Shown one piece after another: positions 1-10,904 of a stretch of DNA of 64,000 nucleotides. The stretch covers positions 27,590,001 through 27,654,000 of the forward strand of contig NC_081827.1 of the NCBI RefSeq assembly GCF_030867095.1. The letters are read 5' to 3'. Origin of the DNA: Alligator mississippiensis. Taxonomy: Eukaryota > Chordata > Crocodylia > Alligatoridae. Positions within the stretch are counted from its first letter, which is position 1, and the number at the start of each line of letters is the position of its first letter. The position numbers and the translations under genes were made by a program. The notes beneath the pieces are model-generated. The model was given only the letters and a program-made list of their open reading frames with translations. It was not told the origin of the DNA and ran no database searches.

Positions 1-576
1 GTAGAGAAGGAATGAGGAAGATCCTCCGAATGACTTGATGAGGGAACAGTAAGAGAAGCAGGAGGAAAATCACAAGAGAACAGTCACTGAAGCTATGGGG
101 AAGACAAGATCTTAAGAGCATACAGTGCATATGAAATAATAGTGACTTTGGGATGGGAGGGAGTGGTAGCAACACATCTTGCTTTGAGAACTGAATTCCT
201 CGGTGTAATTATGTTCTGGGGAACACTTAGAACTCCATAAAGCAGGAACTGCATAGCCCCGGGCATTGGATTTCAGTTAGTTAATATATTTTTTATTAAA
301 AAGCTGACAGTGTTACTCCTGAAGAAGTCACATGATCACAAGTAAATATTTTTTCTTTAGAAAGTACTTATGTGAAAACCACTCAACTTTCATTTAAAGT
401 TAGATATGAAGAAAAGTATTTCTGTTTTTCTCTTCCTGCTACAACTTGCAACTCTTCCTGCTGTTGACACTGATGTTGTTAAGGATTTATTTTATTTGGA
501 ATCTTTATTTTTGTACAAGGACATAGTGAACGTGAGACACATTCTTGAATGTTTGTTTAACACCCCTCCCCAAGCT
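1..576. other. Intronic sequence, nothing recognised
   Basis: AT-rich sequence with no convincing exon or repeat boundary. By position it should be an upstream intron of PRKAR2B, because the first PRKAR2B exon in the window is internal. The 61-codon open frame starting at 406 has no support. Confidence 0.5.
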
Positions 577-1401
577 ACCATATTTACCTGAATGTAAGAC
601 GACTTTGAATTTAAGATGAGCATACTCTCAATAATTAGATTCTGTACATGGAAAATAGAAAAATTTGTTTAAAATTTCCATTCTAATTATTGAAGGGTCA
701 TCTTCAATTCTTCCCCATTGCTGCAACAGGGCAAGTAGCGGTAGGGGAACAGGTGGTGGGGGAGTCAAGTGGCCTGGCTCCTGCCCCTTGCTCCCTGCTG
801 TTTGCCCTCCCCACCACTTGCCCCCCTGCGTGCCCCAGTATACCTGCATGCCCCAGCACCTGCCCCCCTGGCGCTTGTGCTCCCTGGCATCTGCCCCTTC
901 CCACTTGCCCCTGCTCTCACCTGCTCCCTGTGCCTGCACCCCCCTGCATTTGCCCCCTACCTGGCCCAGCCGCCCAGCCGTTCCCTCTGCTCCCCCCACT
1001 ACTGCTTACTCTCCCAGCTCCAGCTCCAGCCCCACTTTTGCTACAGCATAGAGCACATGGTTGCTCTGGCCTGGCAGCAGCAGTTGCAGTGCTGGCAGGT
1101 CTGACTCCAGCCTTGGAGCTGAAGCTAGGGCTGGAGTTGCTGCCATCACTGCCACTTCGACATGGCTGGGTGAGAGCTGGAGTAATCTTGTGTTCTGTGC
1201 CCTGGGCCTGGAGGGTAAGTGGCACAGGGCAGGTGGTAAAAGGCCGTGGGAGGCAGATGGCAAGGGGGCATCAGGGTAGAAGTTGGAGATGCAGCAGCTG
1301 CCCGCTCCTCTCCCCCTGCTTGTACTTGAATCTACTTAAAAGGATTTTTGCCACACGTTAAATGAGGAAAAACCCTTTGCCCTAGATTTGAGTAAATACA
1401 G
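577..1401. mobile_element. TIR element with GC-rich core
   Basis: The left end reads CCATATTTACCTGAATGTAA. The right end, read in reverse complement, is CTGTATTTACTCAAATCTAG, so the two ends form degenerate terminal inverted repeats. Just inside the left end (628-693) is a hairpin built on CAATAATTAGA. The middle (about 720-1330) is a C-rich, imperfectly repeated tract that opens long frames on both strands without any domain. Related ends or hairpins occur near 12549, 15639 and 46485. This looks like a non-autonomous DNA transposon. The superfamily was not determined. Confidence 0.5.
628..693. repeat. Inverted repeat (TCAATAATTAGA arms)
   Basis: Arms TCAATAATTAGATTC and its partner TTCTAATTATTGA face each other across about 37 bases. 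The same hairpin recurs, perfectly paired, at 15639-15712, and as a decayed copy from 46485. Confidence 0.6.
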
Positions 1402-1789
1402 CATGTAAACTTTATATTGTGTTAAGGTTGTGAAGATAAACACTTAGAAGCTAGGAGAGATATCAGAATCAAATGTGCCAGTGCTTAAATAATTCCATTC
1501 TCACTTTTCTACACAACCCATGCTTCATTCATGCCAACAAAAGGTGGTGCTTAGTGAATGATGCATTTAATGAAAAGAAATACTAAATGACCTTGAGTAC
1601 TTGGATATGCCTTAGTTATTTCATGCCCTCCAAAGACAGCACCAAATCTGGAATTTTTATTTCCTCATTCATTTTTCTATGGCACTTAACACAATAGTGT
1701 AGGCAGGTCCTAAGTGTGTTATATTGTTGTCTTCAACTGGTCTGTAAAAGCCTTGTTACATCTTCTATTGTAAGACAAACAAATGTTCA

Positions 1790-4272
1790 TTGGCTTAGTG
1801 TTAATCAGGTTAGTTGAGCAGTCACACCCAAGGCTAGTTGTCATGGGAGACTTCAACTACCCAGACATCTCGTGGGAAGAGCGCTCAGCCAAATCCGAGC
1901 GGTTACAAAGCTTTTTCTCGTGCGTGGATGAGCTCTATCTGACGCAAGAAGTCTACAGGCCGATGAGAGGTAAAGTGCTGCTCGACCTGGTTCTGGCAAC
2001 GGCGGACCACCTAATCAGCGACCTAATGTTCAAAGGGAAGCTGGGTGACCGTGACCACAAGCTGATCACCTTCACCATCTGTTGTAAAGGTGGCAACTCA
2101 GTCAGCAATACAGAAGTCCTCGACTTCAGGAAAGCTGACTTTGACAAGCTCAGGAGGCTTGTCAGTGAGGCCCTAAAGGGCCACAACCCAAAGGGGAAGG
2201 GAGTTCAGGATGAGTGGTTGCTCCTCACAGGAGCACAAGCAAAGTCTATTCCATCTCGGAGGAAAGACTGCAAAAGGGCACAGCAGCCCCCTTGGCTCTG
2301 CAGGGAACTAGCAGACCTCCTGCATCTGAAAAGACAGACCTGCAGAGGATGGAGGACTGAATCCACTTCCAAGGAGGAATATTCTGCTCTGGTCCGGACC
2401 TGCAGGGAGCGAACCAGGAAAGCCAAGGCTGCGACGAAATTCCAACTGACTACAAGTATCAAGGACAATAAAAAGTCCTTTTTTAGATATGTGCAGAGCC
2501 AGAGGAAAAGCAAGGGCAACATTGGACCCCTGCTAAACCAGATGGGACAACTGACAACCAACGCCCAAGAAAAAGCCAGCTTGCTAAATGGGTACTTTGC
2601 GTCGGTCTTTCAATAGTCCCACGGGACGCCCCTGCCCATTAGGGGACAGGGAGGCCCAGGTGAGGGAGATTCCTTACCCTCTATCAATGGTGACCTCGTG
2701 AAGGAACACCTCATGACAGGCTGGATACCTTCAAGTCAGTTGGCCCTGACAGTTTACACCCCAGGGTATTCAAGGAGCTGGTAAACATCATAGCTCAGTG
2801 CCTGGCACGGGTCTTTGATAACTCCTGGCACTCTGGTGAAGTCCTCGAAGATTGGAAGAAGGCCAATGTGGTGCCTATCTTCAAGAAAGGGAGGAAAGTG
2901 GATCCGGCAAACTACAGGCCCATCAGCCTGACCTCTGTCCCAGGGAAGGTCTCAGAAAAGATTATCAAAGAGGCCAGTCTTAACAGACTGGCCGACTGCA
3001 ACATCCTGAGGGATAGCCAGCACAGGTTTGTTGCGGCTAGGTCTTGCTTGACCAATCGTATTTCCTTTTATGACCAGGTGACTTATCAGTTGGACAAGGG
3101 AGAAGAGATTGATGTCATATATCTTGACTTTAAAAAAGCCTTCGATCTGGTATCCCATGATCACCTCTTAGCAAAACTGGCCAACTGCGGCCTTGGCTTC
3201 ACCACAATCCACTGGCTGGGGAATTGGCTCGGCAGTAGGACCCAGAGAGTGGTGGTTGATGGAAGTCAATCCTCATGGTGCGCTGTGACCAGTTGGGTCC
3301 CTCAAGGCTCTGTCCTAGGGTCTACATTATTCAACATCTTCATTAATGATGTGAATATTGGTATCAGAAGCAGACTGGCCAAGTTCACCGACGACACCAA
3401 ACTCTGTGGTAAAGCATCCACACCTGAGGACAGGAGGGTGATCCAGGCTGACATGGACAGGCTCAGCAGATGGGCGGATGAGAACCCGATGGTGTTTAAC
3501 ACCAAGAAATGCAAGGTTCTCCACCTTGGGAAGAAAAACCTGCAGCATCCTTATAGGCTCAGCAGTGCTACACTGGCTAGCACTAAGGATGAAAGGGACT
3601 TGGGGGTCATGACTGACCACAAGATGAACATGAGCCTTCAATGTGATGCTGCACCTAGAAAAGTGAGCAAAACACTGGCTTTCATCCATAGATGCTTCTC
3701 AAGCAAATCCCAGGACGTCATTCTCCCGTTGTATTCGGCGTTGGTGAGGCCGCAGCTGGAGTACTGCGTCCAGTTTTGGGCTCCACAATTCAAAAAGGGT
3801 GTGGAGAAGCTTGACAGAGTCCAGAGGAGAGCCATGTGCATGATCAGAGGTCAGGAAAACAGACCTTATGATGAGAGGCTGAGAGCCATGGGACTCTTCA
3901 GCCTGGAAAAGCGCAGGCTCAGGGGTGATCTGATGGCCACTTATAAGTTTATCAGGGTGACCACCAGTATCTGGGGGAACATCTGTTCACCAGAGAACCC
4001 CAAGGGATGACAAGGTTGAATGGTCACAAACCCCTCCATGTCTGTTTCAGGCTGGACATAAGGAAGAACTTCTTTACTGTCCGAGCCCCCAAGGTTTGGA
4101 ATAGACTGCCGCTGGAGGTGCTTCAAGCATCTACTTTGAATGCCTTCAAGAGACATTTGGATATTTATCTTGCAGGGATCCTATGATCCCTGCTGACTTC
4201 CTGCCCCTGGGGCAGGGGGCTGGACTCGATGATCTTTCAAGGTCTCTTCCAGCCCTAATGTCTATGAAATCT
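1790..4272 (+). mobile_element. CR1 LINE, 5'-truncated, decayed EN-RT ORF2
   Basis: This is the longest retroelement copy here. An open stretch at 1783-2616 matches the C-terminal part of the CR1 apurinic-type endonuclease (VVMGDFNYPDISWEE; RDHKLITF) and the linker. A break at about 2617-2867 separates it from the reverse transcriptase at 2868-4010. That part shows [60 protein letters not shown] and the catalytic box KFTDDTKLCG, where CR1 normally has F/YADD. The 3' UTR ends at the CR1-type tail CTAATGTCTATGAAATCT. The copy lacks its 5' end and ORF1 and carries frame disruptions, so it is not active. Confidence 0.92.
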
Positions 4273-5834
4273 AAGGCAAAAAACAATCTCTGGCTGTCCT
4301 TCACCTGCAAGCTGTGACTTGCCACTAGAGGCATGGTGAGCAGGGTTAGCACTAGGAGCTAGGGGCAGGACTGGCTCGCTGCTTCTGCCAAGCACAGCAA
4401 GCGCCACAGCCCCAGAGTGCCCAGAGACCATGGTGCAGTGCCTCCTGCTAGCAGTTGGACAGCTCACTTTGCCTGGTGGGACCAGAGCTAGTCCAAGTGG
4501 CAGCAGGAAGCATTGCATCATGGCTGTTGGGCTCCATGGCTGTGCAGCTCTCTGTGCTTGGCAGGAGAAGCAAGCTAGTCCAAGTAATGGTGGTAGAAGG
4601 CACTGCCCCTCCACCATCACTCAGACTGGCTCGTTCTACCTGGTGGGAGCAAAGCCAGTCTGAGAGGTGGCAGAAGGCACTATGTGGCTTCTGGGCACTC
4701 CAGGGCTGCAGTGCTTGCTCTGCCCAACATGCCCAGAGGGCAAGACACTGTGCCCAGCCCTGGTGTGCCCCAGCATCCCCACTTGCCTTGACTCAGGAGG
4801 AAATTAAGAGCTCCAGAAGCCACCTAAAATTACTGTGTAACACGGCCCTGAGGCATGGCTAGGTGGAACTGTATTGCATAGGGTTTTACTTATTTATCTG
4901 ATGCTTTTATTTTTCTCCATTATATGACATTTCTAGAAGCTTTCAAAGTCACAAACTGTGTGCACTTTGGGTATACTTGCCAACTGTACTAATAAAAATA
5001 CTTAACAAGTATGCCTAAGGACCAGTAGAAAAGTTGTGAACCAATGTCTACATTTACTATACCATCAGGACTTCTGAAGCCATTCTTTATGTGGAATCTT
5101 TGCATATATTTCTCTTCCTGAGATCTGTACCATTAATTTTGTACAGGTAAGCAAAGCATTTTGAAAACAATCTGTTTGAGGATGTTGTTCTTATGAATAT
5201 TTCTGTTAAATATTGCAGGTAATTTCACTTCCTGCAATGTGATATCAAACATAGTTTAATTTGAAGTAAACAAAGTTTTTCCCTATTATATTAAATTAAT
5301 TTCTTATGCATTAGAATGGTTATTTTCAAGTGAGTCAGAGCCATTTTACTTTACCAAGCAGGTAATTTGCATACTGTGGGAATAGAAGGACTAAGAATAA
5401 ACCCTCCATTTTCTTCAGTCATTGTCAGTCAGAATGATAATTTTCTCCATATTAAATATTCCTTTAGCCCTATGCTATGAATTTTATAATTACAAGGAGA
5501 GGTAGATTTTGATTGACTAGAAAGACAGATAGTGTTTGTCATGAGATTACACAAAATGCTTCAAGGTAGAGTTAGGTTTTATGTAAAATAAACTATTTTG
5601 CTTTTGGTAGTGTTAGAGTGATGTAATAGTTGTGGTGGTCCAGGAAATACTCAAAAGGCAAGGACTTTTGTGGGTGATATTTTTATTGGAGCAGCTGTAT
5701 GTTTGGGATGGATTTAGACAAGCTTGAGACTGCAATTTGTTCTTTTTCAGGTCACTATTTTGATTGTAAATTTTCCCACATTTTCTAACTCTTTTTAATT
5801 CCAGTAGTGGCAGCAGTAAAGAGATCCCCTAGAC
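4273..5834. other. Intronic sequence with degenerate minisatellite
   Basis: From about 4330 to 4770 there are imperfect repeats of roughly 80-90 bases. They are recognisable by recurring GTCCAAGT, GGCAGAAGGCACT / GGCAGCAGGAAGCATT and GTGCTTGGCAG motifs. From about 4860 on the sequence is AT-rich. At 5655-5760 a diverged copy of the repeat with a TTTTATTGGA core and a GACAAGCTT motif can be seen (compare 62040). No exon is recognised. Confidence 0.4.
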
Positions 5835-6395
5835 CAAACAGAAGTTCACTGTTGGTTCCAGGGGGGAGGGGAATCTTAGCTTCTGGCTTGGAGCCTGCAG
5901 CCAGTTTCCCCTAGCAATGCCCCATCCTCTCTCCCAGCCTGTCCCTGTTTCAGAATGGGAGGGGGAAAGGGGAGCAGAGGGAGCTCATTCTAGGGGTTCC
6001 TGAGTCGGTGCTGGAGGGTGCAGTGGGGGATTTGAGCCCCCCCCGCCCCCGACCTGGGAGGGGAGGGCTCCAACACACCTGTCCCACCCTCCAGCAGGAG
6101 ATGAAGAAACCCCAGACCGAACTCCCTCCGTTCCCTTTCCTACCTCCCATTCTGAAAACAGCAACAGGCTGGCAGGCAGCGCAGACAGAAGTTACAGAAG
6201 ACGCTTTGTTTTGTAACGTCTTCATCTGAGTCCTCATGCAATGAGGGTTCAGATTTTCACCCAATCAGCCATTTTTGAAGCTGTCTGCAGCTGTGCACTT
6301 GTGTTTGGTCACAGCTATAGACCACTTTCTGTGGCCAGATCAGGCAAAAATTGGCACTTCTGTCTGCACCCAATATTGGTACTTCTGATAGTAAC
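5835..6395. mobile_element. Foldback repeat, copy A
   Basis: The core 5936-6172 is self-complementary. CAGCCTGTCCCTGTTTCAGA on the left pairs with CTGAAAACAGCAACAGGCTG on the right. Inside, the arms around GGGTGCAGTGGGG and CACCTGTCCCACCCTCCAG also pair. The right flank contains TTTGGTCACAGCTATAGACC, which is shared with copies B (8885-9175) and C (18815-19440). The left flank (AACAGAAGTTCACTGTTGGT) matches the reverse complement of the right flank of copy C. It is a non-coding interspersed repeat of unknown class. Confidence 0.6.
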
Positions 6396-7689
6396 AACAT
6401 TTGGAAAATACAGTGTACACAAAGCCTCACTGTGCTACTTCCTCTGTTGTTGTTTGATGTCTGTGATTCTGATTGATCTTTCACAGGTGTATGTAATTCA
6501 AGAATAATCCCACTGAAGTCAGGTCAATTGTACTGATGTAAAACTAATATAGATGAGATAATAGTCAAGCCCTGTTTCTTCATTCTTCTGATAAAGTTAT
6601 TTTGTAAATCCAGTGTATTTTAACCTTCCCATGAAAGACCAACTGTGATGAATATTTTAGGGATAACTACATTAATGACAACATTTCAAACAAATAGCCT
6701 GGAAAGAACTGCAAGTTTTGATCAGGGGTCTTAGAATACAAATGTGGTATTGACTATGGATGTCTTTAGCAAATCTGATTTCTCCCTCATCCCCTAGTGT
6801 AACAAGTGTGGCATTGATTCCTCCTCTGTCAAAAAGAAGATAATTTTGAAGTAATGTTACAGTGGGCTGTTGTAGTAACAATCTTAGCTTCCATCACTTT
6901 CTCCAAAATGTTCCTTTTCTAACTGACATTCACATGCATATTTCCAAAGTATAATTATTTTTTAAAGATTGTAGAAAATCCATGGGGCTAAATTAAGAAA
7001 ACCAATTCTAAATAATTTCAAATGCTCTCTGTTGGCATTCAGTCCACTTTCTAGAAAAACTTCAAATTTGGCACAAACATTGTCCTCAGCGAGGAATCTG
7101 TATTTTTGCTGTGTTAGAAAAAACATTTACAAGTAATGAAGCAACCGTGAATGTTATTAAGACTGCATGATATAGATGATTAATACAGCATTTGTATTAG
7201 CAAAATCTGTTTAATTTAAACCACTTCTCGTATTTGTAATCTCACCACTTTGGAAAGTGGATTAGGATTAGACTGGAAAGCTACCAGTGGAGGTGGCAGT
7301 GGTAGAGGGAACAGTGGGGCAAGCAGCCGTGAGGCTGTCAACACAGCTCTTGCTTACCTCCTACCACTAACAGCCACATCCATTTGGGCTCCATAGCCCC
7401 AAATTTTGTGGCAGGACACACCTCCTGCTAGCTCTAACCCCAAGGTCCCTATCCTGCCAAGAGTCCTATGAGCTGAATGGGGCTGCTGAGCTATATGTTT
7501 GGTAACCCTGAGCTATGGTTTTTTAAATATGCAATTAAAGAAGTAGAAAAGCTGCACCTGCATTTTGTGTGTGTTATAGTATATAAACAAGAGCTATATT
7601 ACAAATACAAAGCTTGAAAAATTAGGAAATATCAGAACTAAGGTTGTCTGTTTATCCTCTCTTGCATATGCATTAAAGTAGTCCTAATT
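6396..7689. other. Intronic sequence, nothing recognised
   Basis: Mostly AT-rich. A modestly GC-rich patch lies at about 7280-7470. I see no exon, repeat boundary or RNA gene. Confidence 0.4.
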
Positions 7690-7925
7690 ATACCCAATTA
7701 TGACCCAGGCCATTGGTGACGCATAGGGGGTGCACGCGAGCGCATGTGCACCAACTGAGATTGGCAGTGCACCCCTGCAAAAAGCGCCACCAACACTGCC
7801 AGCGGCGCCTGTGGGCGGTTGCCGCTCGCCGCCCACCCCCTTGTCCCGACTCCGCCGACGGCATCTGCAGGCAGACCCCAATCGCCGTTGGCCACTGCTG
7901 CGCTTGCCCCCCTTCACATATAGAA
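7690..7925. repeat. GC-rich repeat-like island in intron
   Basis: About 230 bases of very GC- and CpG-rich sequence interrupt AT-rich intron. It has a local dyad around GGTGCACGCGAGCGCATGTGCACC (split here: GGTGCAC...GTGCACC). Both strands open short frames rich in Ala and Arg with no domain. Isolated CpG-rich blocks of this type are usual for mobile-element cores in this window. It could also be an orphan CpG island. Confidence 0.35.
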
Positions 7926-8884
7926 TGAATCTATATTAAGTAGAAGTGCTAGAAATGTCCTGAATTTTTAAAATATTAAATGTACAAGAAAACTCTATAT
8001 CTGCAATACTTTTTACTGTGTTGTAGGATTGAATAGTTCTCGTGTGTCCTCATGCAGCATATGTACTATTATAATTTCCTCATTACCTTCCTAAACAGAG
8101 TACAGCTTAAGTTCAAATTCATGTTTGTTGCAGCAAACAACACACAAAAGATAGGTGTACATTCTACACAACACAACACTTACAAACAAAAGCATACTTA
8201 AAAGCATCACTTTTAGGCAGGGATGAGAACTGTTAACTTATTACTTTGATGGAACTCACATTCATTTCTAGGCTTTGAAAAATAAAGTGAGAGTAAGATT
8301 TAACAAAAAAAAATAAAAGTTACAAATTTTAAGGAACAACCACAAACTTCTAAGGTGAAAAGAAAATAGTTGATAAAATACTGGTTTGAACTTTTCCTTT
8401 TAGATTAACTTGCCAGTTTAGGAAGAGAAAAATTAGTTAACCCATGTACATTAGTATCTTCAAAAGTGTGTAAAAAGGATACAGAAGTTAAAACAGCTAT
8501 GTGTTGTACAACCAAGGCTTTGTTAATTCTTTTTTAACTGATTTAAACATTCTTGTGAGCCCAAACAAAGCAGTCAGTTTGCTTTTTGTTTTTAATTTAT
8601 TCACACCCGTAAGAATTTCAGCTTTTTTGCCTTAATTTAAAGCTCATGTTGAAAAAAAAACATTTTCAACTTATTCATGTCAGTATTCAGGGTGTTCACC
8701 TTTATCTTTAGTGTGGTGTTTTTCCAGGCGCTAGATTTTAATGCCTCACTAGTTACCGGATTCTGAAACTTTAGCTGATTAAGAGTTTTACACTTTTCAA
8801 ATGTTCTTCCCTTATAAGCTTCAGTGCGTTTTTTATTTTTTGCATCCCTTTCTTAAAGCAGCATGCTTAGATGACATATATAAA

Positions 8885-9175
8885 TGTTTCACCCTCCAGC
8901 AGGGGCTGAAAAATCCTTAAGCCAAACTCCTTCCACTCCCTTTCCTCCCTCCCATTCTGAAAACAGCTGGAGGCTGGCAGGCAGCACAGACAGAAGTTAC
9001 AGAAGACACTCTTTTTAAACATCTTCATCTGACCCCTCATGCAACAAGGGTTCAGATTTTCACCCAACTGGCCAGTTTTACGTTTGTCTGCAGCCATGCA
9101 CTTGTGTTTGGTCACAGCTATAAACTACTTTATGTGACCAGATCAGGCAAAAATTGTCACTTCTGTCTGTGCCCA
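8885..9175. mobile_element. Foldback repeat, copy B (right arm only)
   Basis: It matches the right half of copy A: CACCCTCCAGCAGG, CTCCCATTCTGAAAACAG, GACAGAAGTTACAGAAGAC, TTTGGTCACAGCTATAAACT and GATCAGGCAAAAATTGTCAC. The palindromic left arm is absent, so this copy is a truncated half-element. Confidence 0.6.
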
Positions 9176-9540
9176 GTCCTTGAAGGACTGCTGCCTTTAA
9201 TTTTGCCAAAGTCATCTTTTCCCATTTCTGCCCCCACATTCCAGCTGCTGTCTGATTACCCCATCTGGGTTGTTGTTCTATAAAATTAATATGGAGGGAC
9301 AGCCCTCTCCTTTTTAAAAAAAAATTTTTAACTACTGTTTCCAATAGTTTATTCTGTTCTTGTACTTGTTGCAATGTACCATGTGTTTGTGCTGGTTGCT
9401 GCTCTGCCAGTAGGGCACAAATCTTCTAGTGTTCTATTGCTTGTGTAGTTAGTTTCTTCTAATTTCCTAGTTTTCTCTCTAATTCGCTCCATTAATTTAG
9501 TAGCATGCTGTTTTAGCCATATGGCCATACCCATAATTTG
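9078..9540 (-). pseudogene. Coding-like remnant, minus strand, unidentified
   Basis: Two overlapping minus-strand frames read as one broken charged, coiled-coil-like protein: KLMERIREKTRKLEE, then QQVQEQNKLLETVV, then a basic stretch. The composition resembles retroelement gag-like or transposon-derived proteins, but I recognise no family. A frameshift lies near 9350-9374. It could be chance open reading in repeat DNA. Confidence 0.25.
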
Positions 9541-10797
9541 TAAAAGTCTACGTTTTTAACTTTTGTTATTATTCTACCATGACCCTGCATATTTTCCTCC
9601 AAATGTTCCCTTTTTTTTTTCTTTAAACCTGTATGGACTGTCTTTAATTTGCTACGCATGCATCCTTACTTATTCAAATTGTGGGGTAATTTGGAGGGAA
9701 GGAGGGGATTACCTAACTTGGAATATTCTGCCATTACAGGTTGCAATACTGTAAGAGAGCAGTTTGCCACTTACTGAATCAGAGATCAGCATTGCCAAGT
9801 GTTTTTCTGGCATGTGTGCTGTTTGGGTGGCTTCTTGCTCACTATTGTTCATGGTGTTTAGGCTGCTGGTGTCTGTGTACTCCAAGAAGCCATTGCCTGC
9901 AAGTGGCCTCCTCAAGCCTGGGTGCAAAGCAAAACAACTCGATTTCATGCCCAGTGGCAAAAAGCTCTGAGAGTTTTATTACCACTTGTATAGTAGACTA
10001 GCTAGTTTATTTAGTAATCAGCCCAACTCAGTGAAACTGTCCAGGACAATGGTAGCAAATGTGCATCTATTACACCCCCCACTAATTTGCAACAAAGAAC
10101 AAGTCTTGTGGCACCTATATTTATACTTGAAATTACCCAAATTATGTGCCAGGGTTTCTCTGTCCTTTTGCCAAGATGCTCATTTTTACTTGTTCCTTTG
10201 CCAACCTTGCACATATAGCATCTTTAGTTCTCTTATCTCTGCACCTGTCCTCATTAATTTTTCTTTACTCCTTGGATCAGCTTCTCTGCTCATTAGTGTG
10301 TTTTTATTTCCTACATCTCTCATTCTGGTCATTCATTGGCCAGAGATTCCTATACTCTGCTCATTAAGTCATTCAGCAGTCATTGAGACCTGTCCTTCCT
10401 GAGTTCTCTCTTAGCTTAACCATGGCTGAGCATAACAGGAAGTCCCATAATCACAAAACAAAATTCTACCCTCAGATGCTTATGTACAATTTGTATGTAA
10501 TCCAAGGAAGCCATATGCATTAGGAAAGCAAATAACAGTAGTACCAACATTGTGGGTTTGGGTTTTTGTTCTGAACAATCTGGAATTGAAAGGTACCATA
10601 TTGGTTAAAAACCACACTGTGTTTCTGGTAAGTCTAGACATAATTGCATTGTGACATTTCTAGATACTATAATGGTGCTGCCATCATCTGAGCTGGGTTC
10701 AGTACTGTATTTAAACAGAAACAAAATGGCTCACTCGAAAAGTAATTCTATAAAAGCAGAGTGTAGTTTTTATCTTGTATTCTTTGTTTTAAAATAG
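9541..10797. other. Intronic sequence upstream of PRKAR2B exon
   Basis: AT-rich, with no recognised exon or repeat. It ends in the acceptor CTTTGTTTTAAAATAG directly before the first PRKAR2B coding exon in the window. Confidence 0.5.
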
Positions 10798-10904
10798 GAA
10801 CAGATGTCCCAGGTATTGGATGCTATGTTTGAAAAGCTGATTGAAGGAGGGGAGCATGTCATTGATCAAGGTGATGATGGTGACAACTTCTATGTAATTG
10901 ACAG
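10798..10904 (+). CDS. PRKAR2B: PRKAR2B exon: start of cAMP-binding domain A
   Basis: It encodes [18 protein letters not shown] and [13 protein letters not shown], the first beta strands of domain A. Acceptor AAAATAG, donor GTGAGT. It begins in phase 0 and ends two bases into an Arg codon, completed by the next exon. Confidence 0.96.

Noticed and set aside
690-1361. Long Pro/Cys/Leu-rich frames on both strands
   Set aside because: They come from a C-rich repeated core inside a TIR element, occur in several frames at once and show no domain.
2868-4010. 380-codon open frame as a host gene
   Set aside because: It is CR1 reverse transcriptase with CR1 flanks and tail, not a host gene.
1-10797. 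Search for an earlier PRKAR2B exon (segment before [11 protein letters not shown])
   Set aside because: I found no stretch encoding the expected preceding conserved helix. The exon should lie upstream of the window.
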